The notes beneath the pieces were generated by a model. That model did not search any database and had not been told where the DNA came from. It saw nothing but the letters and a program-made list of their open reading frames with translations. A stretch of DNA of 64,000 bases from Adiantum capillus-veneris (taxonomy: Eukaryota; Streptophyta; Polypodiopsida; Polypodiales; Pteridaceae), in the NCBI GenBank assembly GCA_014529385.2, contig CM043959.1, positions 51,955,753 to 52,019,752 on the forward strand, given 5' to 3'. Each line of letters starts with the position of its first letter. Position 1 is the stretch's first letter. Below, in pieces: positions 54,180 to 64,000 of the stretch. The position numbers and the translations under genes are program-made.

Positions 54180-54840
54180 ACCTCTTATAAAAAGTACTAG
54201 CTCCTCTCCTTTTGGCGCTCCTATCCTACTTGTCGAGAAAAAATATAAATAATTTAGAATGTGCATTGACTATAGGGCTCTCAACAAGGTCACTGTGAAG
54301 ACCCGCTACCGTATTCCCCGTGTAGATAACCCCTTAGATAAATTGAAAGGTGCCTCTGTGTTTAGCAAGATAGACCTCAAATCTGGGTATCATCAAATTT
54401 GTATGCACCCAGATGTATTTGTAAATTTTTGCAACCACATTTCGTACATAGCTCGGGCACTATGAATTTATTGTACTTCCCTTTGGTCTCACCAATGCAT
54501 CCGCAACATTGTCTCCGATGATGAACAAAATCTTGTTGGAGCACCAGCATTTTGTTATTGTCTTTTTTATGATATTTTGATTTTTAGTAAATTGAAAAAA
54601 GAACATGAACAACATTTTCACATTGTCTTTGTGCTTTTACGTGACCATGATCTCTATGCTAACCCTAATAAGAGTCATTTCTTCCAAACAAAAAAAAGAG
54701 TACTTAGGTCACATTGTCTCTAGTGACGGTATTCACCCAGAACCCAAGAAGACAGAGACCATCCAAAATTGGCCAATCCCCCAAGAGCGCACACGATGTT
54801 AGATCATTTCTAGGTCTCTCTGGCTTTTATCCAATTTGTA
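54180..54840 (+). pseudogene. Reverse transcriptase of element E
   Basis: The ORF 54259-54465 holds [20 protein letters not shown] and [19 protein letters not shown] frameshift leads to [20 protein letters not shown]. The catalytic block reads [10 protein letters not shown], so one Asp of Y.DD is lost. The connection continues EYLGHIVSSDGIHPEPKKTE. The enzyme is inactive. Confidence 0.8.
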
Positions 54841-54859
54841 AAGAATTACTCTTGTATTG

Positions 54860-55400
54860 CACTCCCTCTCACCTTTCTCACACATAAGCATACAACTTTT
54901 TGCTGGGGTGAAAGTCAACAAAAAGCATTTGACACACTCAAGTATTTTCTCACACATGCACTTGTTTTGCAATTGCATGATTTTACACAATCTTTCTTTG
55001 TTGTAATCATTGATGCTAGTGGATCCGGAATAGGTGTTGTGTTAATGCAAAATGACCACCCCATTGCATATGAAAGTAGGAAGCTCAAGCCTAGTGAAGC
55101 CAACTACACTGCATATAATAAGGAACTCCTTCCAGTAGTTCATGCATTAGACATCTAGAAACATTATCTTATGGGCTCCAAAATCCTTGTTACAACTGAC
55201 CAACATGCTATCAAGCAGCTCCTCTCTCAACCTACCTATCTCTGATAGGCACATTAAGTGGGCAGGCTTCATTCAAAACTTTCACCCAATGATACAGTAC
55301 CAACTTGGAAAATCCGATGGCGTAGCTGACACTCTTAGTCGTAGGCCAGTAGATGATGCACCACCCTCTAACCTTCACTCTTACATATTTGCTCACATTC
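54860..55400 (+). pseudogene. RNase H of element E
   Basis: The ORF 54967-55158: FFVVIIDASGSGIGVVLMQN (first Asp), RKLKPSEANYTAYNKELLPV (Glu) and VVHALDI. After a stop, frames give VTTDQHAIKQLL (third Asp) and WAGFIQNFHPMIQYQLGKSD with VADTLSRRP, the standard end before integrase. Confidence 0.75.
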
Positions 55401-55455
55401 ACACGGTGTATCTTAATCATCTTTCTGTTTTGCTGAAATTCAATCTTTTGATACT

Positions 55456-56640
55456 ATGATTGATGCTTACAAAATAGGTATGGATTTTTCACATGCCTGG
55501 TCTGATTTGATTGCCAATAATTATTTGTCTATCGATGACTATTCTTTTGCAAATGATTTTCTCTTTTATTATCAAAAGCTTTGTGTCAATACACACTTTA
55601 GAGAACTTGCTATTCACAAAATGCATGCACCAAATTATATGGGTCACCGGGCATTCAAAGCACTCTATCTTCTTTTGGCCTGACATGAAGCATAATGTCG
55701 CACAATTTGTCTCACACTGCATTGTTTGTCAACGTTTCAAGAGACACCATGGTAAAACTCATGGACTTCTTATGCCCTTGCATATTCCAAAGGACCCTTG
55801 GGAAGAGATTTCCATGGATTTTATCATAGGTTTTTTACCCATCTCTTTGCACAATGATATGATATGGACTATTTGTTGGTAGGTTTAGCAAGAAAGCATA
55901 TGTTATTCCTTGTAAAAAAACTCTAACTGCACCTCAAGCTGCAAAAATGTTTTTGAGTCTCATTTTTCCTCACCATGGTTTTCCTAAAGTATTAACTTTT
56001 TATCGTGATGGTTGATTTTGCAATCATTTTTTGTCTGCTTTGTGCACTAATCTAGGCTCCAAAATGGACTTCACATCTACTTTCCACCCTGAAAGTAATG
56101 GCCAGACCGTAGCTACCAATAGTACTATCCTTGACCTCCTTCAGGCCTACACAATAGACAATGCATCAAATTGGGACCCAACACCTTCCTCTCCTCCAAT
56201 TTGCTTACAACAACACGCCCCACTTTGCCACAAACAAATCTCCCTTCGAGATTGTCTATGGTAAGAAGTTGCTTGTCCCTATGACCACCATCACTAGTAA
56301 TGTTCCTGTGGCCAACACCCTTACACAAGATCACATTTGTATTTTGCAAGAAGTCACCACAGCTATCCAAAAAGCTCAAGCACGCTACATTAGACAAGCA
56401 AACAAGACAAGCACGCTACATTACACAAGCAAACAAGACGCATAAGTTCGTTGAGTTCACTTTAAATGATTATGTTTGGTTGCATATTGAAAAGTGTTGT
56501 TAGATTATCATGCTTAGTTGCTTCTCCACATGAAAGGTCAATACATAATGTCCGATGGTCATATTCCAGTGTCCATTGGCCAAACATAAAACTCTTTATG
56601 TGATACATGATGGCTTCGGAGAGTAGCATATAGTCAATCA
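55456..56640 (+). pseudogene. Integrase of element E
   Basis: The zinc part is split: HKMHAPNYMGHRAFKALY (to 55683), then HCIVCQRFKRHHGKTHG (in the ORF 55511-55882). The core is PWEEISMDFIIGFLP (first Asp); the second position is a damaged FYRDG; then SKMDFTSTFHPESNGQTVAT with the third acid replaced (QTV). The C-terminal part NDYVWLHIEKCC is near 56467-56502. The chromodomain is not identifiable before the LINE begins. Confidence 0.75.
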
Positions 56641-57292
56641 CACTATCCCGTTATGTTTCCTACATTTATATCCATTGGTTCCACTCCACAAAGATACACC
56701 ATTGGCAATGAGTATACCCGTGCTATTACACATGTGTAAAAGTAACTTTTCATAGTGGTCCGGCTCTTTTTCATCCCTTGAAGTACGATCATACAAGTAA
56801 ACTTCCTCCAACTCCCTTGAAATGTATGGCATATCAAATTGTTGAGTATCATGTTGCAATGTATTTGTGCAAGCATTCATATCCCCAAATACAATAACAT
56901 CACCTTCGCCTTTGAAATAAGAAATGTCCTCTTCTAAATCAAAAAATGGATGATCTCTATCCATGCAAGCATAAAGGGAGAATCATGATGAGAGGAATGT
57001 AGTAACCGGCTACAAAAATGGGTGCTATTTTTGGTGTCATAATTTTCAGCCATACATAATGTTTGTACTTGTCATCTTTGACAATTGATCCAAAATCTTT
57101 CAATCCTTTCTTAACCATACATGCTATCCCTCCTTACTCTCTTCGTTGCTTGAGATTCTTTGACCACATCAATGAATGTACACCGGCTTTGCTTGTTAGT
57201 TCATCAATGCCAGCCCTCGCATTCCATTGGGTATCCATTACAATTTCAAAAGCATATTTTCAATTGTAACTCAGTCTCATAGGTCACGTATC
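56520..57292 (-). pseudogene. LINE (L1-like) endonuclease domain
   Basis: Apurinic-type endonucleases of LINEs nick target DNA to prime reverse transcription. Minus frames give GGIACMVKKGLKDFGSIVKD (about 57130-57070) and the ORF 56964-56638 with GEGDVIVFGDMNACTNTLQH, the conserved GD.NA motif. After a frameshift comes SVIDYMLLSEAI and EYDHRTL, the S/YDH motif near 56560. The reverse transcriptase that should follow is absent, since sequence of element E begins. Confidence 0.7.
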
Positions 57293-57293
57293 C

Positions 57294-58260
57294 CTATTTT
57301 CTCGAAGGACTTGCCTCCTCCTTGGGCACATTTTCTTCGTGAGAGATCTCCTTGTTTTTCTTATTCTTTTTCTCATATGCCTTGTGACGCATATTTTGTT
57401 TCTTAATAGTGCGATCTTCACATACAAAACATTTTGTATCCCTCAAATTGATCCAACTATTATCAAGGATAATCTCTCGTTTGGCCTCATCCGGCATGGT
57501 GCATACAATTGGCCATTCTCCCGAGCGAGTACACACTCTATGTGCTCCATAGACCATAACTCCGGACATGTCAAAGTGGGTTTTGAAGAAATCTTTGATA
57601 TAATGGCAAGACAAGGAGACGTCTCTAACTTCTATTCAGGAATTTCATGAATAACAATGTTTTTGGAACGTCGCTCCCGTTCCGTCAACTCCTCCACATC
57701 CACATTCTCAACATTCTTTGTTTGAGCCATAGCTTGCATGAGTGAGGAATTAGGAACCACATTGTTACCACATACATCAGACCAAGACTTATTTGTGCAT
57801 ACATTTTTCATGTCACATACATCCCGGCTCATGGTGTCAAATTTTTCCTCTTTCAATACATGGTCATGCTCTACTTTGCTCATGCGCTCCTTCAATACAT
57901 TCAAGTTCACAAGAGAGCGTTTAAGTTGCATCAAACCTATTTTTTGCATCTCAAGTGTCCTCTTGAGATTCTCATTCTCAACCACAAGTACCCTTAGTGT
58001 GCCATTCTCCATTGCAAGTGCCCATAAGTCTTCGCCTTGTTTGTTTACGATTTCTTGCAACGATACCAAGTATGCCATGATCATGGTTTCGATGTCGTTG
58101 GTTGGGTGGTTGTGTTGCAATCTCCACACTTAGGAGATTTTGGATCATTTTCCACAATCGTTGTGGACCTTGTTGAAGAAGAAGAACCCTTGTGAGTGTT
58201 GGAAGACATTGTATGTAAAATAAGAGATGAGAGTCAACTTTCTTGAACCTCTTCACTTCA
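57294..58260 (-). pseudogene. LINE ORF1 (coiled coil plus RNA-binding domain)
   Basis: ORF1 proteins bind LINE RNA. The ORF 58129-57632 is largely coiled coil (NENLKRTLEMQKIGLMQLKR, NVLKERMSKVEHDHVLKEEK) and ends ERERRSKNIVIHEIPE, a hallmark joining coil and RRM-like domain. The ORF 57614-57294 has the C-terminal part: HYIKDFFKTHFDMSGVMVYG, AHRVCTRSGEWPIVCTMPD and EDRTIKKQNMRHKAYEKK. Only a stop and short gap separate the two. It is followed by the endonuclease on the same strand, so this is the 5' half of one L1-like element. Confidence 0.75.
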
Positions 58261-58438
58261 AAAATGCTGCTACAAAAATGCCTTTCATAACTCTAAAAAA
58301 TTCTATCTTTACATCAATGCCTAGAGGGCATCATGCTCTTCATTTGAGGTGATAGATCACCCAAATTGGAGATTAGATGAAGAAGTTATGATCAAACGAG
58401 TGAATTGTTGTCTACTAGGTCAAAAAATGACTGCACTA

Positions 58439-58620
58439 GAGAGAGAGAGAGAGAGAGAGAGAGGAGGAAGAGGAGGAAATGAAATTGCAAGATAGGTAGA
58501 AAGAAAAGGAGGTATAGGGATAGAGAGAGAGAAACTAACAGAAGCATGGACACAAAGAGAAGTGGAGAGAGAAGTGATAGAAATGGAGAGCTAGAGGGAT
58601 AGATATGGTGAAATAGGGAA

Positions 58621-58693
<73 letters not shown>

Positions 58694-58763
58694 GAGGAAG
58701 GAGTTTAACGAGAGGTACGGGTAGAGAGAAAGGGGGAAATAGATGGGTAGAGAGAGAGAGAGA
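58439..58763 (+). repeat. (AG)n microsatellites
   Basis: (AG) tracts at about 58439-58462, 58625-58686 and 58751-58763 in generally purine-rich DNA. Confidence 0.95.
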
Positions 58764-58899
58764 AATAGATAGAGAGAAAATCATGTATAACCATTCCTAA
58801 TCTTCTCACGATAATGGAACAAACCCTTAAATCTAGAGGAGATTCTTTGGAGGTGGTCTTTTCTACTCCAGAGAGAGACCAAATCAACAATGTGCAAAA

Positions 58900-59500
58900 T
58901 GCCAAGCATGTTGCTTGAGGGGGGGATGGACCTTCAAAGAGGCAGATTGCAAATGGACGAGGTACCATCCACATAGTATGCTCCAACATTCAAGCCTCAT
59001 GTGAGAGAGTGGAGGCATCTCAAGTTTCCTACAGAGAGAGCATTCACGGGTTGAGCCATTTACAACATGAGCAAGGGGTTAATCATCACCGTTTAGAGGG
59101 AAAAATGCAAATACAAATCAATGGTATTTTGCAGCAACAAAACTCAATGCACGAACAACTTTCTGACATAAAAAGCAACCAAAAAAAATCATGAGTCCCT
59201 TAGAGAGGTCTCTTCTTGAGAACAAACCTGACAAAGATAGCATGGATTTAAAAACCATTGTGTCTAAATTGCAAAGCACCAACAAAAACTTCATTGCCGT
59301 AGCAATACAACATAATACATGTGCCTCTGAAGTCAGATCTATCATAAACAAGCTCAATGCCTTGGTGTCAACCCATTGGCCCAAGACAGGGCTTAATGTG
59401 AGTGGAGATGTTCCATCAGCAAGGGGCCCCTCACAGGAAGTGAATAATCTAGTGTATGATAATACTCACGTCTTTCTCATTTATAGGCTTTTCGGATCTT
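58900..59500 (+). pseudogene. Coiled-coil coding remnant, unidentified
   Basis: The ORF 59009-59194 (MEASQVSYRESIHGLSHLQH, KMQIQINGILQQQNSMHEQL) continues by frameshift into the ORF 59191-59643 (LKTIVSKLQSTNKNFIAVAI, SEVRSIINKLNALVSTHWPK). Both are helical and polar, as in retroelement gag or LINE ORF1 N-termini. No zinc knuckle or other diagnostic motif. Confidence 0.3.
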
Positions 59501-59665
59501 CATGTTCTTCTATCTCATTTATAGGCTATGGGGATCTACATTTTGGTGGATTTGCAAATATTGAATATTTCTGTCATGTATGTAGTGGATACGAATTTGC
59601 TCACAATTCTTGGTTGTCCTTTTTTGATACTACATTTTGGTAGGGGATACATGATGAGCTCTATA

Positions 59666-60134
<469 letters not shown>

Positions 60135-60396
60135 AGCTCCCAAAGAGCTATCCTGCATCCAACTCACCAGCAGCCTCATAGCCTTGCCTGACAACACCTA
60201 TCTCGCGATGCAGCAGAGCCTACAACCTGCAGCACAGCTACCGGCCTCGCAATTACGAGGATGCTCTGAATTGCCTGCAGGCAGACCTAGGGAATCTTGC
60301 CTGCAGAAGATCCTTGTGTGCATTAACAGAATGTGCCTTGTGCACACAAAGGGGCAACACCAAAGCTTGTCAAATCAGTGAATCAGTGGTAAAGTC

Positions 60397-61100
60397 ATGA
60401 CCACTCGGGCCTCATCCCCACGGAAGCTCACGTTTTTCGGAGTCGTAGCGACTCCACCAAAAGTGGACAGCACCACCCAGCTTCAGCATGAAGTCGAGAG
60501 GCTCCATAAGGAGAATGACGAGTTAAAACATCGACTTGCCACAATTGAGTGTTGTCTCAGAGCAATAGAAAAGTGCAAGAGTGAAGAAATGGAACACATG
60601 GAAGCCATGCTCACTAAAGCCAAGGCGGAGGTAGAGACCACCCTCACAAAGAAAGTCAAAATGCAAGTACATGAAGTCAACTCTTGCAAGGTTGAGGACC
60701 ATGTAGCATTTTTGCTATGATCAAGAAGACATTTCCCTCAATGTTCGCATTGGTGGGCTTACCAATGATTGGAAAGGGGAGAGTGACACCACATTCCATA
60801 AGTCCTTTCCCCGAATTCAAGCGGCAATCCCCATGGTTTAATGGAATGAAGAGTCAATTACCACTCTTGCGCACGAGCATTGAACCAACCATGCCATCCT
60901 CACCTTCAAGACCAAAGCGGCTTGAATCAAACTACTCAAGCAATCAAAGCTTCTCAAGGACACTAGATGTTGGTTTGCAGAAGATCTCACCTACCCAACT
61001 CAAACACAAGAAAGTAGAACTTGAAAAAGTATGTAAAGTACGGGCAGTAGGGAAATGGGCAGTGTATCAGGGAGGTAAGGCCATTATCCAAGAGTTTTAA
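60397..61100 (+). CDS. Coiled-coil ORF pair, unidentified
   Basis: The ORF 60397-60720 encodes 107 residues with a leucine-zipper-like coil (TTQLQHEVERLHKENDELKH, EMEHMEAMLTKAKAEVETTL). Its stop overlaps the ATG of the ORF 60717-61100 (127 residues, basic and serine rich, SSPSRPKRLESNYSSN, ending in KWAVYQGGKAIIQEF). The overlap suggests a frameshift in one original gene. Both ORFs are uninterrupted between repeat blocks. No family recognised; gag-like is possible. Confidence 0.35.
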
Positions 61101-61287
61101 ACTCCCAAGCTGGCTTGCCTCTCACCTGCCCCCTCTTAGGACTTGCGTTTGTCTTCCCCTTTTTTTACCCCTTGTTGAACCCTCACTCCTTAACTTAGAT
61201 GTATGTTACAAACCAATTAGAAGGAACCCGTTGTAATGTTTTGCTTTTGGTCCCATAAGTCATATTTGACCTCCATGGATGATAATT

Positions 61288-61290
<3 letters not shown>

Positions 61291-61350
<60 letters not shown>

Positions 61351-61437
61351 CCTTATGGCGGTTAGATGCATTCAAAACATACTTGACAGGGAGAGAATCT
61401 TTTTCTCTCCTCTCTCTCCCTCTCTCCCTCAAAGCAT

Positions 61438-61484
<47 letters not shown>

Positions 61485-61584
61485 AGGGAGGGAGGGAGTT
61501 ATTTATGTAAATTATGCATCTGAAACATTCTAAAAGGCCCATGTGGGAGGGGGGATATCCTCTCTTCCTTCCACAACCTTGGCC

Positions 61585-61654
<70 letters not shown>
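61291..61654 (+). repeat. (TC)n, (GA)n(GGGA)n and (TC)n tracts
   Basis: (TC)n 61291-61348; (GA)n 61443-61478 passing into (GGGA)n to 61498; (TC)n 61588-61654. Each is bordered by copies of related unique sequence: CATACTCTCTCC with TCCTCTCTTCCTTCCA, and CATACTTGA. Confidence 0.95.
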
Positions 61655-61658
<4 letters not shown>

Positions 61659-61749
61659 TTTCCATCATGAAAGAGAGATGGACATAGTTGGAAAATCCAC
61701 TCTTACTTTCACAAATTTGACCATACTCTCTCCTTAATTCTCCACATTT

Positions 61750-63950
61750 GAGAGTACTTATAAGAGTTCTTTTTTGGATAGATGGTTATTGGTCCGAAGG
61801 TGTTGTCTCCTAGACATGCAAGACATAGTAGGACCTGTCAAGCCTCTCGAGCTACACGACGTGAAGCAGAAAGAAATAGATTTTGACGCTCTCTGGGGGG
61901 GGGGATTAATGTAGCTCGCTTGGAAGATTGCCAGCATTTGATAAATGTGAATCAATGCAATGAATTTTCTCAGGGATGGGCTACAATGGATGTAGATATT
62001 GATTCAATGCTTCTGCAAAATTTTGAGGAGATTGAAATGAGAAGAAATTTGAAAGCCAATAATGGAGATGTTTGTGGGGAGTCCATAATTGTCTCTAGAG
62101 AGGGAGATTACTCCAAAGTTGAGACATATTTCCTATCCATCGACTACTTATATCCTAAAAACGCATCCTTGATGCATATCTCTATGTTGTCATTTTTTCA
62201 CAAAAAGTCTATACTTCACAACATAGGCAGCTTGGATTTTTCATGTTCCCTTTGTGGTGCTTTTGCTTCAAAGATAGAAGCAAAGACTATTCGCACATTT
62301 GTGGGAAAGAGTTCTTGCAACTCAGGGAGTGTTTCTTTGCTGCCATTATGTGAACCTCCTTTAGAATTAAGAGAATTAATGCACGGGGGTAATACTAGAA
62401 GCAAGAAATTCCTAAAACATATCAGAGCATACGATAGTGTGTTGGTATTTGCTTCTTTAGAATCTCATATATATGAATCTCTCTATCAAAGAAAAGGAAT
62501 CTATACCTTCAAAGTGCATGGATCTATCTATCATAAAATTGGTCCATTGATGCCAGAAGAACAATCAGATCAAATCCCTCGCTTTGCTTAGTTGTATTTT
62601 TTTGACACTGAGAATGAGTTGCAAAATAGGATGTAACATGTTTCTAAACTTAAAGGAGATGTTTTGGAAAGCTTGCACTCAATGATGCATCGAGTAAATC
62701 CGTATGTTCAAGCTTTCAGGCAGTTTGCTACAATGGTTCAAACTTCCAATATTCTATCGTTAGGATGTTCATCACTAAGAAACATACAAATGGCTGGCAA
62801 TAGGTGTGAAAGTTGCTACAATCATGCCTGATCAAGGGGACGAGAGTAACATTGGCCATCGTGATATTGTGCTGAACCTTTTTGGTGGTGGTCTAAAAAG
62901 AATCTCAAATTGCCACAGGTCGTACATGCCTCTCTTATATATGTTTCTATTTCCAAGTGGTGAAGAAGGTTGGAATTCCTACATACCACGATTGGACAGG
63001 CCACGAGAAAACAAAAAGCAAGCACATGAGAATACAAGGTATATTTCTACAATGAATTTCTACAAGTATAGATTGCAAATCAAGGATGCCACGACACAAT
63101 GTCTTCTACGTGGTGGTAGGCTATTGCAATAATAAATTTGTGATGCATATAGTTGTATGGAGAAGTTGAGGCTTTTATGGGTTTGCAATCATTAGAGTGA
63201 TCTATGCAGTGAAGTGTATCAAGGTTTGATAGACATGATCAAAGCAAGAGATGGAGCAGGGATGATAGAGAACCGTTATTGGGTGCTAATGTTAGAAGGA
63301 GGGTTGTATTGCCTTCTTCTTATGTTGGTGGTCCATGCTATATGCACCAACTTTATCAGGATTCCATGGCAATTGTATGCAAAAGAGGCAAAGCCGATCT
63401 CTTCATAACATTCACATGCAATCTTGGATGGAAGGAGATAGAAGACGTATTACTGCCGGGACAAACCTCCAATGTGATCATCCTGACCTTACTGCACATA
63501 TTTTCTACCATAAGTTCAAGGATTTGATGGGCTTGTTGATTAAGAAAGATATTTTTTTAAGGTCATTGGACAATTTTTTTGTGATTAAGTTCCAAAAGAG
63601 AGGCCTTCCTCATGCCCACATTCTATTGATACTTGCTCCCGAGTACAAACCAACAGAGACAGCCCATTATGATAAGATGGTGTGTGCAAAGCTTCCTAAT
63701 AAGGTGATGTTTCCACAGCTGTATGACATTACCAGTTGGCGTAATGTACATGGTCCGTGTGGAAACTTGAATAAAAATGTTCCATGTATGGTAGAGAGAA
63801 AGTGCAGGTTTAAATACCCTCGAGGCTTCAATGCATCAAGTACTGTGGATAGGGAGGGATACCCAACATACATGAGGAGGGATGATGGAAATCACACTAA
63901 TTATAAGAAAGTGCAAATGGATAATAAATGGATTGTTCGATACAATCCAT
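61750..63950 (+). pseudogene. Helitron replicase N-terminal and Rep (HUH) region
   Basis: Helitron RepHel proteins nick and ligate DNA for rolling-circle-type transposition. The ORF 61920-62591 (223 codons) matches the Helitron-like N-terminal domain: LDFSCSLCGAFASKIEAKT, SLLPLCEPPLELRELMHGG, SKKFLKHIRAYDSVLVFASL and FKVHGSIYHKIGPLMPEEQS. Frames then give NPYVQAFRQF (62697-62730) and MPDQGDESNIGHRDIVLNLF (ORF 62806-63132). Around 63300-63400 is RRRVVLPSSYVGGPCYMHQL. From about 63445 one frame stays open to the end with DLTAHIFYHKFKDLMGLLIK, FQKRGLPHAHILLILAPEYK (the HUH motif, His codons at 63611 and 63617) and NLNKNVPCMVERKC. Several frameshifts and stops lie before 63440. The helicase is beyond the window or lost, because the frame stops resembling Helitron at about 63950. 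Confidence 0.85.
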
Positions 63951-64000
63951 TTGGTGACATTAGGAAAAATATGAACCCCAAAAAAGGGCCCTTTAGGGTC
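63951..64000. repeat. End of a dispersed repeat also found at 39.9 kb
   Basis: CATTAGGAAAAATATGAACC, then CCAAAA and GGGCC, is shared with 39917-39946, apart from two extra A. In both places the sequence to the left is unrelated (Helitron here, protease coding sequence there), so the shared left border marks a mobile-element terminus. Confidence 0.6.

Overview
The window is repeat-dominated nuclear DNA of a land plant. Almost everything recognisable is a decayed transposable element: Ty3/gypsy-type LTR retrotransposons of several lineages (chromodomain-bearing chromoviruses, a dual-RNase-H Tat-like element, and an Athila/Tat-like group), one L1-like LINE, one Helitron, and many long (GA)n, (GT)n and (TC)n microsatellites. 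Very long dinucleotide tracts, nested elements, small GTAAGT/CAG introns and the absence of any intact multi-exon host gene fit a large fern, lycophyte, gymnosperm or similar genome. The species cannot be fixed from the sequence.

Layout. 0-3.4 kb (+): gag, protease and linker remnants (element A). 3.5-5.8 kb (+): degenerate intron-containing coding sequence of unknown identity. 6.3-6.7 kb: compound microsatellites. 7.5-9.7 kb (-): a degenerate multi-exon gene that reads as a beta-class amino-methyltransferase (motif IV before motif I). 10.9-16.2 kb (-): chromovirus B. 16.5-23.36 kb (-): element C, whose pol frame is nearly open and is followed in frame by a second retropepsin domain and a W-x-P-K repeat tail. 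23.36-25.1 kb (+): element D, truncated but with the same integrase / second protease / W-x-P-K order, ending in a 138-bp-arm hairpin. 27.5-33 kb (+): Tat-like element G with two RNase H domains. 35.5-39.9 kb (-): element F, with the same protease family as A and C but a long coiled-coil coding region where RT and integrase should be.

40.5-46.2 kb: repeats, degenerate intron-containing coding sequence, a frameshifted histone H3 pseudogene, two related hairpins and an unidentified minus-strand gene remnant. 46.1-48.8 kb: chromovirus H, an internally deleted copy between two LTRs with an inverted LTR piece inside. 49-50.7 kb: GA-rich tandem duplication, then an LTR with a primer-binding-site-like sequence. 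52.4-56.6 kb (+): chromovirus-like element E. 56.5-58.3 kb (-): LINE ORF1 plus endonuclease. 58.4-61.7 kb: microsatellite-rich DNA with two coiled-coil ORF remnants. 61.75-63.95 kb (+): Helitron Rep region cut by the window edge.

No functional operon-like or host pathway is visible. The strongest candidates for something undescribed are the integrase-plus-second-protease architecture seen independently in C and D, the methyltransferase gene remnant, the coiled-coil cargo in F, and a set of near-perfect palindromes and hairpins. All translations were read by eye, and homology calls rest on motifs, not on searches.
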